Positions 32,806-41,741 of a stretch of DNA of 64,000 nucleotides are shown piece by piece. Source of the stretch: Acidovorax facilis (GTDB lineage Bacteria > Pseudomonadota > Gammaproteobacteria > Burkholderiales > Burkholderiaceae_C). A program made the translations under genes and the position numbers. Location: positions 50,797-114,796 of the forward strand of contig NZ_JAMXAX010000004.1 of assembly GCF_023913775.1 (NCBI RefSeq). Direction: 5' to 3'. The notes below the pieces were generated by a model. It had not been told where the DNA came from. It saw only the letters and a program-made list of their open reading frames with translations, and did not search any database. Position 1 is the stretch's first letter; every line of letters begins with the position of its first letter.

Positions 32806-33938
32806 TTACCTCTTCCAAGAACGTAGCAACAGCGCGTTGGTCACCACGCTCACGCTGCTGAGGGCCATAGCTGCTCCCGCCACCATGGGATTCAACAGGC
32901 CAAATGCAGCCAAGGGGATCCCGACCACGTTGTACGCGAATGCCCAGAAAAGGTTCTGACGGATCTTTGCGTACGTGCGCCGGGAGATGTCGATGGCATC
33001 TGCGATCAACGCGGGGTCACCGCGCATCAGAGTGATGCCTGCCGCATGCATGGCCACGTCAGTACCTGTGGACATGGCGATGCCCACATTCGCAGCCGCC
33101 AAAGCGGGTGCATCGTTGAGCCCGTCGCCGACCATTGCAACGTGTCTGCCGCCCGCTTTGAGCTGGACAACAATATTAGCTTTGCCCTCCGGCAGCACCT
33201 CGGCGCGGACCTGATCTATGCCCAAGGCGCGGGCCACCGCCTCTGCGCTTCCTTTGTTGTCACCGGTGATCAGAACGGTCTGGATGCCAAGGCTGTGCAG
33301 CTGTGCAATGGCCTGTTGCGAGCTGCGTTTTACGGTATCTCCGAACGCCAACATACCCATTACGGCAGGGGCATCGGTCACATCGGCGAGCCACGATACG
33401 GTGCGTCCCTCTTGCTGCATCTGTGCTGCTGCCGCCGCCAGGGCTGCTGTACTCACGCCCAGCTCATCCATGTAACGGGTACTTCCTAGGCGTATCTGGC
33501 GTCCCTTGACGGTAGCGGACATACCCCGGCCAGCAACAGCAGTCACCTCGGTGGCCCGGGGGACGATCAATCCCTTAGCACGCGCTGCATCCATCACCGC
33601 CTTTGCCAACGGGTGCTCGCTACCGTTTTGAATGGCCGCAGCAAATGGCAGTAACTGCTCGCCATGCTGATCAGAAGCAATCGCTACCTGTGCCTCGTAG
33701 CCCGCCCTCACGACGGCGGCGACCAAGCGGTCGGGCCTCACTCCCGCATCGAAGCGAACCTGCGCTCGCTCAGTCGCCAGATTGACCTCCGCATGTTTAA
33801 CGCCAGGCACGGCCTTCAGCGCTTTTTCGACCCGGCCGACGCTCGACGCGCACGTCATCCCCTCAATCGAGAGCTCCAGTAACTCTTCAGACACGGCGTA
33901 GCCCGCCTTTTCCACCGCTGCCGCTAGGGTGGGTATCC
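32806..33938 (-). pseudogene. Copper-type P1B ATPase remnant (copA-like), internally deleted
   Basis: The reading frame joins the end of one heavy-metal-associated domain and a second whole one (residues about 36-118 of the open frame) directly to the nucleotide-binding and C-terminal part (QNGSEHPLAKAV, then MVGDGLNDAPALAAANVGIAM). Missing are the first six membrane helices, the TGE actuator, the CPC motif and DKTGT, so it cannot pump. The second domain reads GMTCASS, having lost the second Cys of CxxC. The junction is near 33685. The 5' end is cut at about 33935 where IS3-family sequence begins. Confidence 0.85.
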
Positions 33939-34105
33939 CGGTCGTGGCACGCTCACCAAGTGGATCCGCGAGGCCATTCCTGAGGCCAGGAAAGCAATCG
34001 TCGGTCGTGTCGGGCAGCGAAGGTATCCCGAGTCGTTGAAGCAAACGGGAGTGGTGGAACTCTGCACGCGACAGGAAAGCGCTCAGGCTGTTGCCGGCGA
34101 GCTAG
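33930..34105 (+). pseudogene. IS3-family transposase OrfA, left part (5' truncated, interrupted)
   Basis: Reading GGYPGRGTLTKWIREA through RYPESLKQTGVVELCTRQESAQAVAGEL is a helix-turn-helix OrfA of an IS3-family element. The beginning is missing, cut against the ATPase remnant. The frame runs to GAGCTAG where the IS5-family element is inserted, and resumes at 35291. Confidence 0.75.
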
Positions 34106-35294
34106 GAAAATCCTGCAAAACCTCCTGTCAAGTCAGATAGAAGCAGTTCAGTCATGGCATCCTCGCCAGCCATGAAGCAAAGCAGCCTTGACCTGAGCCT
34201 GAGCACCAAGAAGACCCGCAAGCAGGAGCTGCTGGCCCAGATGGATCGGGTGGTTCCCTGGGCTGCGTTGGTCGAACTCATTGCCCCGTACTACCCCGAA
34301 GGCAAGAACGGACGTCCACCCTTTGCATTGGAGGCCATGCTGCGCACCCATTGCATGCAGCAGTGGTTCACCTTGTCGGATCTGTCAATGGAAGAAGCCT
34401 TCTTTGACACCCCGATCTACCGGGAGTTTGCAGGCCTTGATGCCCATGGGCGAATGCCTGACGAGAGCACTATTTTGAGGTTCCGCCATCGACTGGAGAA
34501 ACACAAGCTGGCCGAGCAGATTCTGGCCACGGTCAACGAACTGCTGGCAGCGCAGGGCTTGCTGCTCAAGGCGGGCACTGCGGTAGACGCCACGCTGATC
34601 GCAGCGCCCAGCTCTACCAAGAACAAGGACAGAAAGCGCGATCCAGAGATGCACTCCAGCCAAAAGGGCAACGAATGGCACTTTGGTATGAAGGCTCACA
34701 TTGGCGTGGACGCAGACTCAGGATTGGTGCACACCGTCATTGGCACCTCGGGCAACGTGGCGGACGTAGTAGAGGGCAACAGCTTGCTGCACGGAGAGGA
34801 AAAAGACGGGTTTGGTGACGCGGGCTATCAAGGCGTGCACAAGCGCCCGGATGCCCGGGCTAGCGTGACGTGGCACATAGCGATGCGCCCGGGCAAGCGC
34901 AAAGAGCTGGATAAAGAGACCAACCCCGTAGACGCGCTCATAGACCAGATGGAGAAGATCAAGGCAAGTATCCGGGCCAAGGTGGAGCACCCCTTTCGGG
35001 TGATCAAGCGGCAGTTTGGATATGTGAAGGTGCGCTACCGGGGTTTGAAGAAGAACACGCTGCAGCTCAAGACGTTGTTTGCGCTGTCCAATCTGTGGAT
35101 GGTGCGCCACCAATTGCTGGCGGTGCAGGGATGAGTGCGCCTGCAAACAGCAGGCAGCCGCAGCAGCGGCGCAAGCCGCCCGAAAGAAGGTCACAAAACA
35201 TGGCCCAACCGCTGGCAAAACGGTATCCATGGCCTCATCTGAGAACATCGGCCTTGTAGCACTTACGAATCCGAGTTATTCAGGACATCCCTAG
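34102..35294 (+). mobile_element. Intact IS5-family insertion sequence with CTAG target duplication
   Basis: The element spans 34106-35290 (1185 bases). CTAG flanks it at 34102-34105 and 35291-35294, matching the YTAR four-base duplication expected for IS5. Ends are imperfect inverted repeats: left GAAAATCCTGCAAAAC, right (complement) GGATGTCCTGAATAAC. Removing it restores an open OrfA frame (AGEL-GVCRPTLYNW), proving the insertion point. Confidence 0.9.
34154..35134 (+). CDS. IS5-family DDE transposase
   Basis: A 326-residue transposase that appears complete. Catalytic acids are visible: first Asp in AVDATLIAAP, second in FGDAGYQGV, and Glu in RAKVEHPFRVIKRQFGY. The N-terminal region has the IS5 pattern (MEEAFFDTPIYREFAGL, then IPDESTILRFRH-like DESTILRFRHRLEKH). 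It lies within the element 34106-35290 in the same orientation as the interrupted IS3 genes. The start at 34154 is uncertain; the ATG at 34172 is possible. Confidence 0.92.
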   Translation: MASSPAMKQSSLDLSLSTKKTRKQELLAQMDRVVPWAALVELIAPYYPEGKNGRPPFALEAMLRTHCMQQWFTLSDLSMEEAFFDTPIYREFAGLDAHGRMPDESTILRFRHRLEKHKLAEQILATVNELLAAQGLLLKAGTAVDATLIAAPSSTKNKDRKRDPEMHSSQKGNEWHFGMKAHIGVDADSGLVHTVIGTSGNVADVVEGNSLLHGEEKDGFGDAGYQGVHKRPDARASVTWHIAMRPGKRKELDKETNPVDALIDQMEKIKASIRAKVEHPFRVIKRQFGYVKVRYRGLKKNTLQLKTLFALSNLWMVRHQLLAVQG

Positions 35295-35548
35295 GCGTGT
35301 GCCGGCCAACGTTGTACAACTGGAAGAACCAGCTTCTGGGACGTGAGGCACCTGCATCCATGAAACACACCCATCAATCCCCGCAGGCACGTGAGCGCGA
35401 CGAGCTCGAGAGCCAGGTTGATGCGTTGCGCCGCGAAGTCAGTCAACTGCGACTTGAGCAGGACCTCTTGAATAAGGCCAATGAACTGTTAATAAAGGCC
35501 TGGGCGTCGATCTGCAGCTCCTGTCCAACCGGGAGAAGACACTGCTGA
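35291..35548 (+). pseudogene. IS3-family transposase OrfA, right part
   Basis: After the IS5 element the frame continues as GVCRPTLYNWKNQLLGRE, then a leucine-zipper region (ELESQVDALRREVSQLRLEQDLL). The OrfA frame passes AATAAAGG near 35491-35498, a plausible -1 slippage site into OrfB, and stops at 35548. Confidence 0.8.
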
Positions 35549-36085
35549 TTGACGCCCTCAAGGAGCACTACGGCTTGCCAGAGCTCCTTGCACAGTTAGG
35601 TCTTGCCAGTAGCTCGTACTTCTACCGTCGCGCCCGTGCAGCGGTGGGCGACAAGTATCTCTCTGCGCGTCGTGCGATCACCGACATCTTTGAGTCGAAC
35701 CACCGCTGCTATGGCTATCGCAGGCTGCAGGCCTCTCTGCCCAGGCAGGACATGACCATCTCCGAAAAGGTGGTGCAGCGCCTGATGAAGCAAGAGAGCT
35801 TGGTCGTTGCAAAGCCCAAGCGGCGGCAGTATGCGTCTTACCTTGGCGAGATCAGCCCGGCACCGGAGAACATCATCAACCGAGACTTCCAGGCTGCAGC
35901 GCCCAACGAGAAATGGCTGACCGACATCACAGAGTTCCAAATCCCAGCAGGCAAGGTGTACCTGTCGCCCATCATCGATTGCTTCGATGGAATGGTGGTG
36001 AGCTGGACGATTGGCACGAGCCCGGATGCAGCGCTGGTCAACACAATGCTGGATGCAGCCATCGAGACGGTGGCAACAGTGATAC
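35494..36085 (+). pseudogene. IS3-family transposase OrfB, C-terminally truncated
   Basis: OrfB begins in the -1 frame at the AAAGG site (KGLGVDLQLLSNREKTLLIDAL) and keeps the HTH_21 region (SNHRCYGYRRLQASL) and the first catalytic Asp in WLTDITEFQI. Similarity ends near 36085 (AAIETVATV), before the second Asp (normally in HSDRG) and the Glu. The copy is dead. Following sequence belongs to the next region. Confidence 0.8.
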
Positions 36086-36270
36086 GGATGCAACTGCCTT
36101 GTAGCTCAGGAACGTCTGGTGCTTGCGTATGGCAACGCACAGACGACGCTTGCCAGCAGGCGCAGTCTGCAAAGCTATCACTTCATTCCCGTTGACATCT
36201 TCCATTGATTAGCACTTGGGGTGCAGGGCAGCGCGGGATCGGGTGCCGCTTTTCTCAACTCGGGTCTGGT

Positions 36271-36284
36271 TTGACATAGATCAA
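36271..36284 (+). promoter_or_regulatory. FNR/Anr-like box upstream of the left gene train
   Basis: TTGACATAGATCAA matches the FNR consensus TTGAT-N4-ATCAA with one change, and is identical to the box at 63218-63231. It ends 53 bases before the ATG at 36338, a spacing compatible with class II activation. No FNR-family gene lies in the window. Confidence 0.65.
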
Positions 36285-36337
36285 GCGGCTCGCTGCTGCT
36301 TCTACATAGCATGGAGCGCAAGTAGCTCGCAATCAAC

Positions 36338-36781
36338 ATGAAGTTCTTTATCCACACACGCTCCAAGCGCAACACCGCATTTGTGGTGTTGCTGGTGTGG
36401 CTGTTCGCGCTGGGTTCATCAGTCGCCAACGCATGCTTGCTGGAAACCCACGAACCGTACTCTGGCGCAGCTGAGAACTCGGCGACGACGACGAGCCATG
36501 CGCCTGCCGAGTTGCTTGCCCAGATGGGCACCGATGCGGCCCACCACGATGACTCGGACGGCACCAAGGAATCGTGCCTGAAGGTCTGCGACGACAGGAC
36601 GCACGCCTTGCCCAAGGCGAACTCCGGCGTCGATCACACCGACCTCGGCCCGGCGCCTTTGATCGCGACCCTGTGGACCGGATCACCGAATGTCGTCTCG
36701 GCGCCCCCCAGACTGGATGACCTGGCAATGCCCGCACTCGGGCCGCCTTTCAGGATTCGCTACTCGCGACTGACGCTGTAG
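36338..36781 (+). CDS. Exported Cys-containing protein, left-train leader (paralogue of 62756-63169)
   Basis: A 147-residue protein with an N-terminal membrane/signal segment (NTAFVVLLVWLFALGSSVANA) followed immediately by CLLE, and a second cysteine pair in CLKVCD near residue 86. The paralogue at 62756-63169 keeps WLF, ANACLLE and CLKxCD. Four Cys and several His suggest a metal or disulfide role in the periplasm, but I do not recognise a named family. It is the first gene after the FNR-like box and leads the copper-handling train. Ribosome site is weak. Confidence 0.75.
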   Translation: MKFFIHTRSKRNTAFVVLLVWLFALGSSVANACLLETHEPYSGAAENSATTTSHAPAELLAQMGTDAAHHDDSDGTKESCLKVCDDRTHALPKANSGVDHTDLGPAPLIATLWTGSPNVVSAPPRLDDLAMPALGPPFRIRYSRLTL

Positions 36782-36941
36782 CGGACCCGACGCCAGGCCC
36801 GGGGCCATTGTGCACCGGCGTTGGCGTCCGACTGTGATCCTGCTTGGATCTGTCTTCCGTACCTGCGCCGGTGCCCCTGCACCGACCGCGTGCCGATCCC
36901 CATCCACCGCCGCCCCTTTGCCAATAAACCAGGAGTTCCCC

Positions 36942-37382
36942 ATGGAGTTCGCTTTTCGTCCTCCTTCTCTCGCCCTTGCACTCTTCGCCAGCGGTGCGCC
37001 CAGCTGGGCCGCGCAGCACGACGAGCACAAGGCACATCACCCGGCGGGTGCGGCCCCTGCGGTCGCTTCCAAGTCCGTGCCCGGCAAGTCCACGCCAGAA
37101 ATGGCTCGGATGGCCAACCAGAGGAAGGCCATGCAAGAGATGCACGACATGATGATGGCCGCCAAGACGCCCGAAGAACGCAATGCACTGATGGCCGAGC
37201 ACATGAAGACCATGCAGGAAGGCATGGTCATGATGAAAAGCATGGGCGGCATGGCAGGCCCCAAGAGCCCGCCGACCAACATGACCGAGCGCCAGGCCAT
37301 GATGGAGCAGCGCATGAACATGATGCAGACCATGATGGAGATGATGGTCGATCGTCTCCCGCAGCCCCCGGCCAAACCGTGA
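36942..37382 (+). CDS. Met-rich exported protein, probably copper-binding
   Basis: A 146-residue protein with a signal peptide (cleavage expected after SWA near residue 23), an HDEHKAHHP stretch, then a strongly Met-rich helical region (QEMHDMMMAAK, MQEGMVMMKSMGGMAG, MNMMQTMMEMMVD). Methionine-rich motifs are typical of periplasmic copper(I) binders such as PcoE/CopK-like or the Met-rich parts of CueO and CopB. It is just upstream of the multicopper oxidase. AGGAG precedes the ATG. Copper binding is inferred from composition and context. Confidence 0.7.
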   Translation: MEFAFRPPSLALALFASGAPSWAAQHDEHKAHHPAGAAPAVASKSVPGKSTPEMARMANQRKAMQEMHDMMMAAKTPEERNALMAEHMKTMQEGMVMMKSMGGMAGPKSPPTNMTERQAMMEQRMNMMQTMMEMMVDRLPQPPAKP

Positions 37383-37392
37383 GAGGGATGTC

Positions 37393-37458
37393 ATGAACTA
37401 CCCCCACGAATACGCGTCAGTGGCGTCGAGCTATGGTTTGGGAGGATCGGCATGTTGA
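37393..37458 (+). CDS. Possible 21-residue peptide overlapping the oxidase start
   Basis: A short frame MNYPHEYASVASSYGLGGSAC begins 11 bases after the Met-rich gene with AGAGGG upstream, and its TGA stop overlaps the oxidase start. It could couple translation of the oxidase. There is no conservation evidence. Confidence 0.25.
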   Translation: MNYPHEYASVASSYGLGGSAC

Positions 37459-39113
37459 GTAGGCGGAAGCTGTTGGCCGGTGGGGTGGTCGTTGCCGGCG
37501 TCGCCGGGGCTGGGTTGCTGTACTTCCGACATCGCGCCTCCCAAGCATTGGGCGGCGGGCCGTTTCGCCACTATCCATTCGATCCGGTGGCCGCCGAGAA
37601 CTTTCAGCAGAAGCTCTTCATTCCGGTTGCCAGCGGGCCGTTCGGCGTGCTGGATGTCGCGGCGCCGCTGAAGCTCCGCGCCACGGCGGCCAGTTTCCCC
37701 CTGCTGCCCGGCCCTGCGTCGCAAGCCCCGTCGCCCTTCCTGCTGTACCAGACCGAGCACGGGGGGCAGGCCTACCAGAACCCGATACTGCGCATCGAGC
37801 GAGGCGCGCGATTCACAGCCAGCCTGGACAACGCGCTGACTGAGCCGACCATCATTCACTGGCACGGGCTGCACACTCCCGCCAAGATGGACGGACATCC
37901 CGGCGACACCATCGGGCCAGGAGCACGCTACGAGTACGACTTCACGGTGCGCAACCGCGGGGGCACCTACTGGTACCACACCCACGCGCACGATCTGACC
38001 GCCAAGCAGGCCTATAACGGCCTGGCGAGTTTCTTCCTGGTCGATGATGACGACCAGCGCAAGCTCGCCAAGGCGCTTGATCTGAAGCTGGGTGTGACCG
38101 ACCTTCCCCTGGTTATCCAGGACAAACAGTTCGACGCTCAAGGCAAGCTGGTGTACCGGCCCAACGCACATGAATCGATGATGGGCTGGCTGGGCGACAT
38201 CGTGCTGGCCAACCTGACCCCCAATGCCGTCCGCACCGTCACGCCGCGCACGTACCGGCTGCGATTGCTGAACGGATCGAACGCACGTATCTATCGGCTC
38301 GCCTTCGTCAAGAGCGACGCGGCGTTGCCTTTCACCGTCATCGGCACCGACGGTGGCTTGATCGAGCGGCCCGAGACGGTGACAGAAGCCTTCCTGGCGC
38401 CTGGCGAACGCCTCGATGTGCTGTTCGACGCGGCTCAGGCACAGGCTGGAGAGACAGTGTTCCTCAAGAGCCTGGCGTTCGACCCCATGGAGAACGAGGA
38501 GGGGGCGGGCAGCATGGCCGGCATGAGCAGCCAGGGCCATAAGGGCATGAGCCAGATGGCGGCGGCCATGAGCTCGTCACGGCTGTCACTTGGCGCCGCC
38601 TTCAACGTGTTGAAGCTGTCGGTCACGGCCGGTGATGGTGTCGCCACGACACTGCCGACGGCGCTGTCAGAGATCAAGCCGATCCGCACCGAAGGGGCGC
38701 TTGAGCGAAAGATCGAACTGTCGATGCAGGCCATGCGGTTCCTCATCAACGGGCGCACGTTTCGCATGGACGAGATCGCCTTCGAGGTCAAGCGCGGCGC
38801 GGTGGAAATCTGGAGCATCAGCAACCCGACAGTGGGCATGCCACACCCGATGCATATCCACGGGTTTTCGTTTCAGGTAATCGAACGCTTGAACAGCCCG
38901 CCGCAGTGGTCAGCCACGGCGCGCTTCGGTAAGGGCCGCGCCGTTAGCGACCTGGGCTGGAAGGACACGTTGCTGGTGTGGCCCGGTGAAACCGTGCGCA
39001 TCGCCATCGACTTCGCCCACGACTTTCCGGGCAGCCAGACCTACGTCTTTCACTGCCACAACCTAGAGCACGAAGACGCCGGAATGATGATCAATTTTCG
39101 TGTTCAGGCGTGA
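37452..39113 (+). CDS. Multicopper oxidase, CueO/laccase type, Tat-exported
   Basis: A 553-residue periplasmic multicopper oxidase that would oxidise Cu(I) or phenols with reduction of oxygen to water. The N-terminus SRRKLLAGG is Tat-like. The four copper motifs are visible: HWHGLH (about residue 135), WYHTHAH (about 175), HPMHIHG (about 464) and HCHNLEHEDAGMM (about 533), the last with a Met axial ligand. A Met-rich insertion (MAGMSSQGHKGMSQMAAAM) resembles that of CueO. GGGAGG precedes the ATG. Placement after a Met-rich protein supports copper detoxification. Confidence 0.92.
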   Translation: MLSRRKLLAGGVVVAGVAGAGLLYFRHRASQALGGGPFRHYPFDPVAAENFQQKLFIPVASGPFGVLDVAAPLKLRATAASFPLLPGPASQAPSPFLLYQTEHGGQAYQNPILRIERGARFTASLDNALTEPTIIHWHGLHTPAKMDGHPGDTIGPGARYEYDFTVRNRGGTYWYHTHAHDLTAKQAYNGLASFFLVDDDDQRKLAKALDLKLGVTDLPLVIQDKQFDAQGKLVYRPNAHESMMGWLGDIVLANLTPNAVRTVTPRTYRLRLLNGSNARIYRLAFVKSDAALPFTVIGTDGGLIERPETVTEAFLAPGERLDVLFDAAQAQAGETVFLKSLAFDPMENEEGAGSMAGMSSQGHKGMSQMAAAMSSSRLSLGAAFNVLKLSVTAGDGVATTLPTALSEIKPIRTEGALERKIELSMQAMRFLINGRTFRMDEIAFEVKRGAVEIWSISNPTVGMPHPMHIHGFSFQVIERLNSPPQWSATARFGKGRAVSDLGWKDTLLVWPGETVRIAIDFAHDFPGSQTYVFHCHNLEHEDAGMMINFRVQA

Positions 39114-39157
39114 CGACAGAACACAACTGTCCAACCCAATTTCTCTGGAGAATGAAA

Positions 39158-39814
39158 ATGCGCAAACAAATGAGAACCATGGCGAGCGCCATAGCGGTCA
39201 CGTTGGCCGTGGTTTCGACGCTCAGCCTCAGCGGCTGCGGCTACAACAGCTTTCAAACCAACGACGAGCAGGTGAAGGCGGGGTGGGCTGAGGTCGTCAA
39301 CCAGTATCAGCGCCGTGCGGACTTGATCCCCAACCTCGTCAACACCGTGAAGGGGGAGGCGAAGTTCGAGCAGGAAACCCTGATCAAAGTGATCGAGGCA
39401 CGCTCGAAGGCCACATCCATCCAGGCCACCCCGGAACTGATCAACGACCCCGCAGCGTTCCAGAAATTCCAGCAGGCGCAGGGCGAACTGACCGGTGCGC
39501 TGTCGAGGCTGATGGTGGTGTCCGAACAGTACCCGAACCTGAAGGCCAACCAGGGCTTCCGTGACCTGTCCGCGCAACTGGAAGGCACCGAGAACCGCAT
39601 CACCGTGGCGCGCAACCGCTACATCAAGGCGGTACAGGAGTACAACGTGACGGTACGATCCTTTCCCTCCAACCTGACTGCGATGGTCTTCGGCTACAAG
39701 GAAAAGCCGACCTTCGCCGTCGAGAACGAAAAGGAAATCGCGAAGCCGCCCAGCGTTGGATTCGACACCGCACCGGCAAAGCCCGCTGGCCCGGCATCTG
39801 GGATATCGAAGTGA
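39158..39814 (+). CDS. LemA-family lipoprotein
   Basis: A 218-residue LemA-family protein. The signal ends in a lipobox (LSLSGC), predicting a lipid-anchored protein; many LemA proteins instead keep a membrane helix. The mature part is coiled-coil rich with the family motifs WAEVVNQYQRRADLIPNLV and ARNRYIKAVQEYNVTVRSFPSN. I start at ATG 39158, which has GGAG at correct spacing; ATG 39152 is too close. LemA next to TPM-domain proteins is a common arrangement; its function is unknown. Confidence 0.88.
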   Translation: MRKQMRTMASAIAVTLAVVSTLSLSGCGYNSFQTNDEQVKAGWAEVVNQYQRRADLIPNLVNTVKGEAKFEQETLIKVIEARSKATSIQATPELINDPAAFQKFQQAQGELTGALSRLMVVSEQYPNLKANQGFRDLSAQLEGTENRITVARNRYIKAVQEYNVTVRSFPSNLTAMVFGYKEKPTFAVENEKEIAKPPSVGFDTAPAKPAGPASGISK

Positions 39815-40695
39815 TTGCAAGCAGAGCCTTCGGCGGTGCATTCCAGGTCGGCCGAGCGCTGCTGTCTGCAAGCCTGTTGGCGTTTGCGCTCGGATGGTCC
39901 GCGATTAGCGCAGCGCAGGTGGCCGTGCCGCCCCTGACGGGGCATGTGATCGACCAGACCGGCACGCTGACTGCGCAGCAGAAGGCCGCGCTGGAACAAA
40001 CGCTCACCGCCTTTGAAGCCCGAAAAGGCAGTCAGCTGGCAGTGCTGATGGTCGCCTCGTCAGCGCCGGAAGAGATCGAACAGTATGCGCTGCGCGTGGC
40101 CGAGCAGTGGAAACTCGGACGCAAGAAAGTCGACGACGGCGCAATCCTCGTTGTAGCGAAGAATGATCGCGCGATGCGCATCGAGGTGGGCTACGGCCTG
40201 GAGGGAGCGCTCAACGATCTCACCAGCAAACGCATCATCAACGAGACCATCCTGCCGCGATTCAAGAGCCAGGACTTTTATGGCGGCATCACGGCCGGTG
40301 TCGAACAAGTCATCCGCGTCGTCGACGGCGAGCCCTTGCCCGCGCCGAGTGCCCGGACCAGCCAGGGCATTGGAGATGTTCAGCAATACGCACCCATGCT
40401 GTTCATTTTGGCGCTCGCCGTGGGCGGGGTGCTGCGCGCCATGCTGGGCAAAGTGCCAGGCTCGCTAGTCACGGGCGGCGTGGTCGCGGTGATTGCCTGG
40501 TTCGTCGTTGGGGCCGTCTCGATGGCGTTGCTCGCCGGCGTATTTGCGCTGTTCGTCACCTTGATGGGTGGCGGCATGCTCGGTCGCGGTATGGGTGGCT
40601 ACTACGGTGGCGGTGGTCGGGGTGGTCATGGCGGGGGCGGCTTCAGCGGCGGTGGTGGCGGTTTCGGTGGCGGCGGTGCGTCGGGAAGGTGGTAG
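39811..40695 (+). CDS. TPM-domain (YgcG-like) membrane protein
   Basis: A 294-residue protein with a signal peptide, a TPM (TLP18.3/Psb32/MOLO-1) domain (about 40-165: GHVIDQTGTLTAQQKAALEQTL, then VGYGLEGALND), membrane helices (about 195-250), and a Gly-rich tail with repeated GGG and GGGGF ending GRW. The GTG start at 39811 overlaps the LemA stop as GTGA. TPM domains bind calcium or act as phosphatases in some plants and bacteria; the job of the YgcG group is unknown. It partners LemA and the second TPM protein. Confidence 0.88.
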   Translation: MIASRAFGGAFQVGRALLSASLLAFALGWSAISAAQVAVPPLTGHVIDQTGTLTAQQKAALEQTLTAFEARKGSQLAVLMVASSAPEEIEQYALRVAEQWKLGRKKVDDGAILVVAKNDRAMRIEVGYGLEGALNDLTSKRIINETILPRFKSQDFYGGITAGVEQVIRVVDGEPLPAPSARTSQGIGDVQQYAPMLFILALAVGGVLRAMLGKVPGSLVTGGVVAVIAWFVVGAVSMALLAGVFALFVTLMGGGMLGRGMGGYYGGGGRGGHGGGGFSGGGGGFGGGGASGRW

Positions 40696-40697
40696 CC

Positions 40698-41198
40698 ATG
40701 AACATCAATCGTATCCTGAAGCACTTGTTGGTGACTGACGGACAGGTGAGTCGGACCTTTGGCCGCAGCACCCTGGACAACATCGAAGCGGCCATCAAGG
40801 CCAGCGAGGCCGAGCACGTCGGAGAAATCCGGTTTGCGGTAGAGGGAGGGCTGGATGGTGCACCGTTATTCAAAGGGCAATCGGCCCGAGAACGTGCGAT
40901 AGAGCTGTTCTCGCAACTTCGTGTCTGGGACACCGAGCAGAAGACGGGCGTGCTGATTTACCTGCTGCTCGCGGACCGGGCAGTGGAAATCGTTGCGGAC
41001 CGGGGCATCCATGCCAAGGTGGATTCGCAGGAGTGGAGCAAGGTCTGCCGCCAGATGGAGGCCGACTTCAGTCAGTCGAACTTCGAGGATGGCGTGGTGG
41101 GTGGCATCCAGGCCGTGACGCGGCATCTGAAGCAGCACTTTCCTTCTGACAGCAACGACAGAAATGAACTGCCGGACAAGCCGATGGTGGTGCTGTAA
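40698..41198 (+). CDS. TPM-domain soluble protein
   Basis: A 166-residue protein with a TPM domain but no signal peptide. Motifs GEIRFAVEGGLD and GVLIYLLLADRAVEIVADRGIHAKV define it. The start is the ATG at 40698, two bases after the preceding stop. With LemA and the other TPM protein it makes a three-gene unit. Function unknown; possibly a cytoplasmic partner of the same system. Confidence 0.87.
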   Translation: MNINRILKHLLVTDGQVSRTFGRSTLDNIEAAIKASEAEHVGEIRFAVEGGLDGAPLFKGQSARERAIELFSQLRVWDTEQKTGVLIYLLLADRAVEIVADRGIHAKVDSQEWSKVCRQMEADFSQSNFEDGVVGGIQAVTRHLKQHFPSDSNDRNELPDKPMVVL

Positions 41199-41246
41199 AG
41201 CATCGACAGGGCTTTAACAAGACTCACGACTCAATGGAGAAAATTC

Positions 41247-41435
41247 ATGGCATGGCTGACCGAAAACTGGTTCTGGATCCTGACTTTCATTGCCTTCATC
41301 GCAATGCACATGTTCGGTCATGGTGGGCATGGAAGTCACGGCGGGGGTGACCGGGAACGAAGTGCGAATACCAAAGAAACCGGCGCAGCGCAGAACCGCT
41401 CCGGGGACGCCAGATCAGGCGGACACCACCACTGA
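41247..41435 (+). CDS. Tiny His-rich membrane protein (DUF2933-like)
   Basis: A 62-residue protein with one hydrophobic segment (ENWFWILTFIAFIAMHMF) and a His/Gly tail (GHGGHGSHGGGD, ending GGHHH). It resembles the DUF2933 protein at 61987-62271, which carries the same MFGHG/HNGHGSHGGG design. Probably an inner-membrane metal-associated peptide. Function unknown. Confidence 0.65.
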   Translation: MAWLTENWFWILTFIAFIAMHMFGHGGHGSHGGGDRERSANTKETGAAQNRSGDARSGGHHH

Positions 41436-41456
41436 AACCCTCAAGGAGCAACTGAC

Positions 41457-41741
41457 ATGCTGAATATCAAGGTCGTGAGCTGGTCGCTCGGAATCTTCAC
41501 TGCCATCAGCTTCGTGCTGTGCGTGATCTATGGGCTAATCGTTCCGCCAAACCTGCACATGGCTCCGTTTCTGGAGATGGTTCTTCCGGCGTTCAAGTGG
41601 CTCACTGTCTGGGGCTTCTGCCTGGGCTTGATCGAGAGTTTTCTCTACGGGGCCTACGTCGGACTCGTGTTCGTGCCCATCTACAACTTTCTTGCTCGCC
41701 GATGGGAGGCGCCGGCGGGGGGACTGAGCAGGCAGGCGTGA
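41457..41741 (+). CDS. Small membrane protein (DUF5676-like)
   Basis: A 94-residue protein with two membrane helices and the pattern SLGIFTAISFVLCVIYGLIVPP, MVLPAFKWLTVWGFCLGLIES. It corresponds to the DUF5676-like protein at 62295-62555 in the other train. The pair DUF2933/DUF5676 is repeated in both trains. The stop overlaps the MFS start. Function unknown. Confidence 0.65.
   Translation: MLNIKVVSWSLGIFTAISFVLCVIYGLIVPPNLHMAPFLEMVLPAFKWLTVWGFCLGLIESFLYGAYVGLVFVPIYNFLARRWEAPAGGLSRQA

Noticed and set aside
37431..38540. Minus-strand frame opposite the multicopper oxidase
   Set aside because: The plus-strand frame carries all four copper motifs; the antisense frame is compositional.
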